A stretch of DNA of 64,000 nucleotides from Hyphomicrobiales bacterium (lineage in GTDB: Bacteria; Pseudomonadota; Alphaproteobacteria; Rhizobiales; Rhizobiaceae). The translations under genes were made by a program, and so were the position numbers. Every line of letters begins with the position of its first letter. The stretch's first letter is position 1. The DNA lies in NCBI GenBank assembly GCA_900468285.1, contig UBTF01000001.1, positions 1 through 64,000 on the forward strand, given 5' to 3'. This document shows positions 58,107-64,000 of the stretch, one piece after another. The notes under the pieces were generated by a model. It was given only the letters and a program-made list of their open reading frames with translations. It had not been told where the DNA came from and searched no databases.

Positions 58107-59384
58107 ATGAGCAAAGTCAGCGGCAGCAACGGCGGCGACTCTAAGAACACACTCTATTGTTCATTCTGCGGCAAGAGCCAGCACGAAGTCCGGAAACTGA
58201 TTGCCGGGCCGACAGTATTCATTTGCGATGAATGCGTCGAATTGTGCATGGACATCATCCGCGAGGAGAACAAGACCTCGATGGTGAAATCGCGCGAGGG
58301 TGTTCCTACCCCGCAGGACATCATCAAGATCCTGGATGAATATGTCATCGGCCAGAAGCAGGCGAAGAAAATTCTGTCTGTTGCCGTTCACAACCACTAC
58401 AAGCGCCTCGCACACGCCTCCAAGAATGGCGATGTGGAGTTGGCGAAGTCGAACATCATGCTTGTCGGTCCAACCGGCTGCGGCAAGACCTATCTCGCGC
58501 AGACACTTGCCCGCATCATCGATGTGCCATTCACCATGGCTGACGCGACAACGCTGACGGAAGCCGGCTACGTGGGCGAGGATGTTGAGAACATCATTCT
58601 CAAGCTGCTCCAGTCTGCCGACTACAACGTCGAGCGGGCGCAGCGCGGCATCGTCTACATCGACGAAGTCGACAAGATTTCGCGCAAGTCGGACAATCCT
58701 TCGATCACCCGCGACGTATCGGGCGAAGGCGTCCAGCAGGCACTTCTCAAGATCATGGAAGGCACGGTTGCATCCGTTCCTCCGCAGGGTGGACGCAAGC
58801 ATCCGCAGCAGGAATTCCTGCAGGTGGATACGACGAACATCCTGTTCATCTGCGGCGGCGCCTTTGCGGGCCTCGACAAGATCATCTCGGCCCGTGGCGA
58901 AAAGACCTCGATCGGTTTTGGCGCAACGGTCAAGGCTGAGGACGATCGTCGCGTAGGTGAAGTCTTGCGCGAACTCGAGCCGGAAGATCTCGTCAAGTTC
59001 GGCCTCATTCCTGAATTTATCGGTCGTCTGCCCGTTCTGGCAACGCTCGAGGATCTCGATGAGGACGCACTGATCCAGATCCTGTCTGAGCCGAAGAATG
59101 CATTGATCAAGCAGTACCAGCGCCTGTTCGAGATGGAAGACGTCGAGCTGACATTCCAGGGTGACGCTCTGCGTGAGATCGCTCGCAAGGCAATCACCCG
59201 CAAGACCGGTGCGCGCGGACTGCGGTCGATCATGGAGAAGATCCTGCTCGACACCATGTTCGAGCTGCCTACGCTGGAAGGTGTGCGCGAGGTGGTTATT
59301 TCCGACGAAGTGGTCAGCGGCGCTGCGCGTCCGCTCTACATCTATGCGGACCGTCAGGAAGAAAAAGCCAACGTTTCGGCTTGA
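58107..59384 (+). CDS. clpX: Clp protease ATP-binding subunit ClpX
   Basis: The 425-residue AAA+ unfoldase selects substrates for ClpP. It has the N-terminal Cys4 zinc domain ([16 protein letters not shown], then [10 protein letters not shown]), Walker [17 protein letters not shown], Walker [11 protein letters not shown] and the sensor-2 region [25 protein letters not shown] precedes the ATG. An intrinsic terminator follows the stop. Confidence 0.98.
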   Translation: MSKVSGSNGGDSKNTLYCSFCGKSQHEVRKLIAGPTVFICDECVELCMDIIREENKTSMVKSREGVPTPQDIIKILDEYVIGQKQAKKILSVAVHNHYKRLAHASKNGDVELAKSNIMLVGPTGCGKTYLAQTLARIIDVPFTMADATTLTEAGYVGEDVENIILKLLQSADYNVERAQRGIVYIDEVDKISRKSDNPSITRDVSGEGVQQALLKIMEGTVASVPPQGGRKHPQQEFLQVDTTNILFICGGAFAGLDKIISARGEKTSIGFGATVKAEDDRRVGEVLRELEPEDLVKFGLIPEFIGRLPVLATLEDLDEDALIQILSEPKNALIKQYQRLFEMEDVELTFQGDALREIARKAITRKTGARGLRSIMEKILLDTMFELPTLEGVREVVISDEVVSGAARPLYIYADRQEEKANVSA

Positions 59385-59406
59385 ACAACCTGAGCGGATA
59401 TGGATG

Positions 59407-59434
59407 GAAAAGCCCGCAACCTGCGGGCTTTTTC
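59407..59434 (+). terminator. Terminator after clpX
   Basis: AAAAGCCCGCA (59408-59418) pairs with TGCGGGCTTTT (59422-59432) with an ACC loop, followed by T and CG. It ends the clpX transcript 23 bases after the stop. Confidence 0.85.
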
Positions 59435-59677
59435 GCGTTTTATGCGCAGGAAAGACAGCAATAAGAACCCGCGCGGCCATTTTGCGTTTGGAGCCGATTG
59501 CGCTTTCCTGATAAAGTTTTAGAAGTGATTTGCAGCGCGACATGACGTTTTTTTGAAGCTGCGTCGTTTTTCCTATTTGCCGCCAGGTGCGGGCAACGGA
59601 AAAGTTCTGATGTGTCAGGCGTTGTTGCGTATTCGAGGGCTTATCCTGCCTGTGCCAAAGGGTATCTGACCTTGTGA

Positions 59678-59707
59678 CTTGAAAATGGCCGTGGCGAACT
59701 CCACTTC
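59678..59707 (+). promoter_or_regulatory. Weak RpoH-like promoter candidate of lon
   Basis: CTTGAA (59678-59683), 17 bases, then CCACTTC (59701-59707). The -35 is perfect, but the -10 (pattern CYTATNT) matches at only three or four positions. It lies 84 bases before the lon start at 59791. Confidence 0.3.
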
Positions 59708-59790
59708 TAGTCACGACTGAGAATATGCCGGAACCTCCCCAAGACAGTCCGGCAAGCGTCCTCTTCGGGGGACCATTGAAAGGAAATGAT

Positions 59791-62208
59791 ATGACGAACA
59801 TTACGTCTGCTGCATCTGGTGGTACATATCCCGTACTTCCCCTGCGCGACATTGTCGTTTTCCCGCATATGATTGTCCCACTGTTCGTCGGGCGGGAAAA
59901 GTCCATCCGCGCACTGGAAGAAGTCATGGGTTCCGACAAGCAGATCATGCTGGTCACCCAGATCAACGCCAGCGATGACGACCCAGACACATCCGCAATT
60001 CACCGCGTCGGCACTGTTGCCAACGTGCTTCAGCTGCTCAAGCTTCCCGATGGCACCGTCAAGGTGCTCGTTGAGGGCAAGGGCCGTGCGAAGATCGATG
60101 AATACACCGATCGGGAAGACTTCTACGAAGCAACTGCCGTTCTTCTGGACGAGCCGGAAGAAGACCCCGTTGAGATCGAGGCTCTGTCTCGTTCGGTTGT
60201 TTCCGAGTTCGAAAGCTATGTGAAGCTCAACAAGAAGATTTCGCCGGAAGTTGTCGGTGCTGCTGGCCAGATCGATGACTATTCGAAGCTGGCCGATACG
60301 GTTGCCTCGCATCTTTCCATCAAGATCACCGAAAAGCAGGAAATGCTTGAAACGGTGAGTGTGAAGCAGCGCCTTGAAAAGGCACTCGGCTTCATGGAAG
60401 GCGAAATTTCCGTTCTTCAGGTCGAGAAGCGTATCCGCTCGCGCGTCAAGCGCCAGATGGAAAAGACGCAGCGCGAATATTACCTGAACGAGCAGATGAA
60501 GGCGATCCAGAAGGAGCTTGGCGACGGCGAGGATGGCCGCGACGAGATGGCCGAACTGGAAGAACGCGTTGCCAAGACAAAGCTCTCCAAGGAGGCCCGC
60601 GAAAAGGCGGAAGCCGAAATGAAGAAGCTTCGTCAGATGAGCCCGATGTCTGCGGAAGCGACAGTCGTCCGCAACTATCTGGATTGGCTGCTCGGCCTGC
60701 CATGGGGCAAGAAGTCCAAGATCAAGACCGATCTGAATGCGGCCGAGAAGGTTCTCGAGCTGGATCACTTCGGTCTCGACAAGGTCAAGGAGCGCATCGT
60801 CGAGTATCTGGCCGTGCAGGCCCGTGCGACGAAGATTCGTGGCCCGATCCTGTGCCTCGTCGGCCCTCCGGGCGTCGGCAAGACCTCGCTGGCAAAGTCT
60901 ATCGCCAAGGCAACCGGACGCGAATATGTGCGTATGGCGCTCGGTGGCGTTCGTGACGAAGCTGAAATCCGTGGTCACCGCCGTACCTATATCGGTTCGA
61001 TGCCGGGCAAGATCGTCCAGTCGATGAAGAAGGCAAAGAAGGCAAACCCGCTCTTCCTGCTCGATGAAATCGACAAGATGGGACAGGATTTCCGCGGCGA
61101 TCCATCATCTGCTCTGCTGGAGGTGCTGGATCCGGAACAGAACTCGACATTCATGGACCACTATCTCGAAGTGGAGTATGACCTGTCGGACGTCATGTTC
61201 GTAACGACGGCCAATACGCTGAACATTCCAGGCCCATTGATGGACCGTATGGAAGTCATCCGTATTGCCGGGTACACGGAAGACGAAAAGCGCGAAATCG
61301 CCAAGCGTCACCTCCTGCCAAAGGCAATCAAGGAACACGCCCTGCGTCCGGAAGAGTTCTCTGTAACGGATGGTGCCTTGATGGCGGTTATCCAGCAGTA
61401 CACACGTGAAGCCGGCGTACGTAACTTCGAACGCGAATTGATGAAGCTGGCACGTAAGGCCGTGACGGAGATCATCAAGGGCAAGACCAAATCTGTCGAA
61501 GTGACTGCCGAAAACATCCATGACTATCTGGGTGTTCCGCGCTTCCGCCATGGCGAAGCCGAACGCGAAGATCAGGTTGGTGTTGTCACCGGTCTGGCCT
61601 GGACAGAGGTTGGTGGCGAACTCCTGACGATCGAAGGGGTGATGATGCCCGGCAAGGGCCGCATGACGGTGACGGGCAATCTGAAGGAAGTCATGAAGGA
61701 ATCCATTTCGGCAGCGGCTTCCTATGTCCGCTCGCGCGCTGTGGATTTCGGCATCGAACCGCCGCGCTTCGACAAGTCGGACATTCACGTGCACGTGCCG
61801 GAAGGCGCGACACCGAAGGATGGTCCATCTGCGGGTGTGGCGATGGCAACCGCCATCGTGTCCATCATGACGGGCATTGCCGTTGACCGCAACGTCGCGA
61901 TGACGGGTGAAATCACTCTTCGCGGACGCGTGCTGCCAATCGGTGGCCTGAAGGAAAAGCTGCTCGCCGCACTTCGCGGTGGCATCAAGAAGGTACTTAT
62001 TCCGGAAGAGAATGCCAAGGATCTGGCTGATATTCCTGATAACGTCAAAAACGGAATGGAAATCATTCCGGTTGCCCGCATGGGTGAGGTCCTGCAACAT
62101 GCGCTTGTGCGTATGCCAGAGCCCATCGAGTGGGATGGCAGCATCGAGACGCCGGTCATTGCAACCGTTGAAGGTGTAGATGACGGCAGTCAGACAATCG
62201 CACATTGA
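59791..62208 (+). CDS. lon: ATP-dependent protease Lon
   Basis: The 805-residue protein is a complete Lon protease: N-terminal substrate domain ([20 protein letters not shown]), AAA+ domain with [20 protein letters not shown] and [10 protein letters not shown]-like Walker B ([16 protein letters not shown]), and the C-terminal protease domain with Ser in [16 protein letters not shown] and Lys in [15 protein letters not shown]. It degrades damaged and regulatory proteins. AAAGGAAA lies before ATG at 59791; the frame continues upstream to 59725 but is not needed. Terminator follows. Confidence 0.97.
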   Translation: MTNITSAASGGTYPVLPLRDIVVFPHMIVPLFVGREKSIRALEEVMGSDKQIMLVTQINASDDDPDTSAIHRVGTVANVLQLLKLPDGTVKVLVEGKGRAKIDEYTDREDFYEATAVLLDEPEEDPVEIEALSRSVVSEFESYVKLNKKISPEVVGAAGQIDDYSKLADTVASHLSIKITEKQEMLETVSVKQRLEKALGFMEGEISVLQVEKRIRSRVKRQMEKTQREYYLNEQMKAIQKELGDGEDGRDEMAELEERVAKTKLSKEAREKAEAEMKKLRQMSPMSAEATVVRNYLDWLLGLPWGKKSKIKTDLNAAEKVLELDHFGLDKVKERIVEYLAVQARATKIRGPILCLVGPPGVGKTSLAKSIAKATGREYVRMALGGVRDEAEIRGHRRTYIGSMPGKIVQSMKKAKKANPLFLLDEIDKMGQDFRGDPSSALLEVLDPEQNSTFMDHYLEVEYDLSDVMFVTTANTLNIPGPLMDRMEVIRIAGYTEDEKREIAKRHLLPKAIKEHALRPEEFSVTDGALMAVIQQYTREAGVRNFERELMKLARKAVTEIIKGKTKSVEVTAENIHDYLGVPRFRHGEAEREDQVGVVTGLAWTEVGGELLTIEGVMMPGKGRMTVTGNLKEVMKESISAAASYVRSRAVDFGIEPPRFDKSDIHVHVPEGATPKDGPSAGVAMATAIVSIMTGIAVDRNVAMTGEITLRGRVLPIGGLKEKLLAALRGGIKKVLIPEENAKDLADIPDNVKNGMEIIPVARMGEVLQHALVRMPEPIEWDGSIETPVIATVEGVDDGSQTIAH

Positions 62209-62227
62209 TGCGTTGCTGTGATCGATG

Positions 62228-62242
62228 GTGCTAATTTAGCAC
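62228..62242. repeat. 15-base inverted repeat after lon
   Basis: GTGCTA (62228-62233), ATT, TAGCAC (62237-62242). A perfect palindrome-like site, 19 bases after the lon stop and just before the terminator hairpin, with unknown role. Confidence 0.4.
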
Positions 62243-62252
62243 AAAATCGTTG

Positions 62253-62281
62253 AAAGGCTGGCAGTAATGCCAGCCTTTTTT
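62253..62281 (+). terminator. Terminator after lon
   Basis: AAAGGCTGGCA (62253-62263) pairs with TGCCAGCCTTT (62268-62278) around GTAA, followed by TTT. Strong intrinsic terminator. Confidence 0.9.
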
Positions 62282-62409
62282 GTGAAAAGAACGCTAGACC
62301 CCTTGTTTTTCAGGCCATTCCAGCGCTTTTGGGTGGCGGTGCGCGAATAGATAAGTATTCTGCGCCGATCCAATTTGAGTCGTTTCATACCATTGAAAGG
62401 GGTGGAAAC

Positions 62410-62685
62410 ATGAACAAGAACGAGCTCGTTTCTGCAGTTGCCGAAAAGGCTGGTCTCACCAAGGCTGATGCCGCTTCTGCCGTCGACGCAGTATTCGAAA
62501 CCGTCCAGAGCGAATTGAAGGCTGGTGGCGACATCCGTCTCGCAGGCTTCGGCAGCTTTACCGTAAGCCGTCGCGAAGCCTCCAAGGGCCGTAACCCATC
62601 TACGGGTGCAGAAGTCGATATTCCGGCTCGCAACGTTCCAAAGTTCTCCGCAGGCAAGGGCCTGAAGGACGCTGTTAATTCCTAA
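62410..62685 (+). CDS. hupB: DNA-binding protein HU
   Basis: The 91-residue histone-like protein starts MNKNELVSAVAEKAGLTKAD and has the beta-arm region (GFGSFTVSRREASKGRNPST) and the C-terminal PARNVPKFSAGKGLKDAVNS that grips DNA. HU bends and compacts DNA. ATG at 62410 follows AAGGGGTGG; the open frame from 62329 lacks a start of better quality. It is the usual neighbour of lon in rhizobia. Terminator follows. Confidence 0.97.
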   Translation: MNKNELVSAVAEKAGLTKADAASAVDAVFETVQSELKAGGDIRLAGFGSFTVSRREASKGRNPSTGAEVDIPARNVPKFSAGKGLKDAVNS

Positions 62686-62790
62686 TTCGCCCTGGCTGTC
62701 TGCGCCTGCGGCGTGCGGACGGAATTTGAGGTAGACGAGGAAAATTTTGGCTCTTTGCGCAGTCTTGCGAATGGTTGCCACAAAATGCTG

Positions 62791-62819
62791 AAAGCCCGGC
62801 CACGCGCCGGGCTTTTTGT
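62791..62819 (+). terminator. Terminator after hupB
   Basis: AAAGCCCGGC (62791-62800) pairs with GCCGGGCTTT (62806-62815) around CACGC, followed by TTG. It lies about 105 bases after the hupB stop. Confidence 0.85.
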
Positions 62820-62908
62820 TTATCATCAAGTTCGCACTGTCATGTCCCTGTCACGTCCATGTCGCAAAAACGCATCCATGCATTTTGGGGTGCATTGAAG
62901 GGGACACC

Positions 62909-64000
62909 ATGACACTTCGTTTTTCCTGTGCTGCGTTGACTGCGGCACTCTTCGCCTCTGCCGCTTTTCCTGCTGCGGCTGAACAGGTTTTCAACCGCAT
63001 TGCGTCTTTTCCGGTGGCGTTGAACCTTCCTTCCGACAAGAAGGAAGAGACCGTCACCTCTGCGGAAATCATTACTGCCAGTGGTGATGGCAAGACGCTG
63101 ATCTATTCCGATAGCCCGCTGGGCGCGATCGGCTTTATCGACATCAGCGACGCCAAGGCACCGAAAGCCCTGGGCGCGCTGATGATGGACGGAGAGCCAA
63201 CCTCGGTCACGGCATCCGGAGCCAAGGTCCTCGCGGCCGTCAATACGTCCGAGAGCTATGTGAAGCCAGCGGGCAAGCTGGTTACGGTAGACATCGCTTC
63301 TCGCAAAATCGAGACCAGTTGCGACCTGGGCGGCCAGCCTGACTCCGTTGCCATCTCGCCGGACAAGAGCTTCATCGCCATCGCGATTGAAAATGAGCGG
63401 GATGAGAAAACCAATGACGGCGCCTTGCCGCAGATGCCCGCCGGTTTCCTCGTTACCATCGGCTTGAAGGATGGTGCGCCGGATTGCGGAACGCTGAAGA
63501 AGATCGATGTGACGGGTCTGGCAGAGATTGCCCCGGAAGACCCCGAGCCAGAATTCGTGTCGATCAACGGCAATGGCGAAATTGCGCTGACACTTCAGGA
63601 AAACAACCATATTGTTATCATCGACGGCAAGAGCGGCAAGGTAACCAGCCACTTCTCTGCCGGGACCGTCGATCTCAAGGACATCGATACCAAGAGCGAT
63701 GGACAGTTGGCGTTTTCCGACAAGCAGGATGCGCGCAAGCGTGAGCCGGATGCCGTGAAATGGCTCGGCAATGACCGCATCGTCGTTGCCAATGAAGGCG
63801 ACTGGGAAGGTGGCGCCCGCGGCTTTACGATTTTCGACAAGGCCGGCAAGGTTGTCTACGAAGCTGGTTCGTCATTCGAACATGCCGTAGCCGCGCTTGG
63901 CCACTACCCGGAAAAGCGTTCAAAATCCAAGGGTATCGAGCCTGAAGGGCTTGAAGCCGCGACATTCGGAGAAGACAAATATTTCTTCGTCCTGGCGGAG
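62909..64000 (+). CDS. Secreted beta-propeller-like protein, choice-of-anchor I type (partial)
   Basis: An open frame runs from ATG 62909 (AAGGGGA 4-5 bases upstream) to the window end, 364 codons. It begins with a signal peptide (MTLRFSCAALTAALFASAAF, cleavage near PAAA) and continues as a WD/YncE-like propeller with repeats such as DKSFIAIAIENE and NNHIVIIDGKSGKV. The KSKGIEPEGLEAATFGEDKY motif near the end is typical of the choice-of-anchor I/esterase-like phytase group. Probably a periplasmic or secreted protein, function uncertain; the C-terminus is outside. Confidence 0.8.
   Translation, partial: MTLRFSCAALTAALFASAAFPAAAEQVFNRIASFPVALNLPSDKKEETVTSAEIITASGDGKTLIYSDSPLGAIGFIDISDAKAPKALGALMMDGEPTSVTASGAKVLAAVNTSESYVKPAGKLVTVDIASRKIETSCDLGGQPDSVAISPDKSFIAIAIENERDEKTNDGALPQMPAGFLVTIGLKDGAPDCGTLKKIDVTGLAEIAPEDPEPEFVSINGNGEIALTLQENNHIVIIDGKSGKVTSHFSAGTVDLKDIDTKSDGQLAFSDKQDARKREPDAVKWLGNDRIVVANEGDWEGGARGFTIFDKAGKVVYEAGSSFEHAVAALGHYPEKRSKSKGIEPEGLEAATFGEDKYFFVLAE

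Larger units (their letters stand above)
59385..59790 (+). other. clpX-lon intergenic region
   Basis: This 406-base gap has the clpX terminator near its start, then a moderately AT-rich section without genes. Candidate heat-shock promoter elements for lon occur at 59678-59707. A frame beginning at 59725 is continuous with lon but is thought to be upstream of its true start. Confidence 0.4.

Noticed and set aside
58161-59990. 609-codon frame on the minus strand
   Set aside because: It lies antisense to clpX with no ribosome binding site or known family; long antisense frames are common in GC-rich coding DNA.

Overview
The window is a stretch of chromosome from an alphaproteobacterium of the Rhizobiaceae, most likely Agrobacterium or Rhizobium. 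This rests on the ribosomal gene order (tuf, S10, spc and alpha genes with secY and adk), the PhrA-like photolyase, msrPQ, ExoD, a UppE/Wza-like surface polysaccharide pair, the argC-speB and rplM-rpsI neighbours, clpP-clpX-lon-hupB, and promoters of the alphaproteobacterial EcfG (general stress) and RpoH types. No plasmid, phage, transposon or CRISPR genes were seen. The assignment comes from reading the sequence only; no database search was run.

Layout. 1-15.7 kb: the end of tuf, then 27 ribosomal-protein, secY, adk and rpoA genes on the plus strand (rpsJ to rplQ). Tight or overlapping blocks are separated by gaps that hold hairpins. 15.7-26 kb: accessory and housekeeping genes, mostly on the minus strand: a DUF930 protein, a frameshifted carbon-nitrogen hydrolase, DUF817 and DUF2809 membrane proteins, the methionine sulfoxide reductase pair msrPQ, a Tat-exported nucleotidase, a PilZ protein, a DUF1203 protein and a DUF4344 protein. 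24.6-27.8 kb: a compact minus-strand operon cysK - alaX-type tRNA editing gene - sulfurtransferase fused in frame to a GNAT domain.

27.9-31.4 kb: photolyase, a DUF982 protein, a secreted cysteine-peptidase-like protein and two small hydrophilic proteins. Four promoter-like sites of the GGAAC-N16/17-CGTT type lie here, suggesting a small cluster under the EcfG general stress response. 31.7-45.3 kb: a chemoreceptor with a CheR-tethering tail, tRNA-Asn, ExoD, several small membrane proteins (two of them only 33 and 49 residues), a tyrosine-phosphatase-like protein, tRNA-Pro, a polysaccharide-initiating transferase with a Wza-like lipoprotein and a truncated tyrosine-kinase-like protein, heme A synthase, argC and speB.

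45.5-56.7 kb: a large acyltransferase with an SGNH domain lying between speB and rpsI-rplM, an EamA transporter, a CoA-binding protein, O-acetylhomoserine sulfhydrylase, a cupin, a cytochrome P450, gamma-glutamyltransferase and a diguanylate cyclase. 57.1-62.7 kb: the proteostasis cluster clpP, clpX, lon and hupB, with a good RpoH-like promoter before clpP. The window ends inside a secreted beta-propeller-like protein.

Most of the window is conserved core chromosome. The observations most worth following are the EcfG-type promoter cluster, the SseA-GNAT fusion, the frameshifted hydrolase, the isolated kinase-like fragment, the repeated CTTAAG sites, the long palindrome before secY and the very small membrane proteins.
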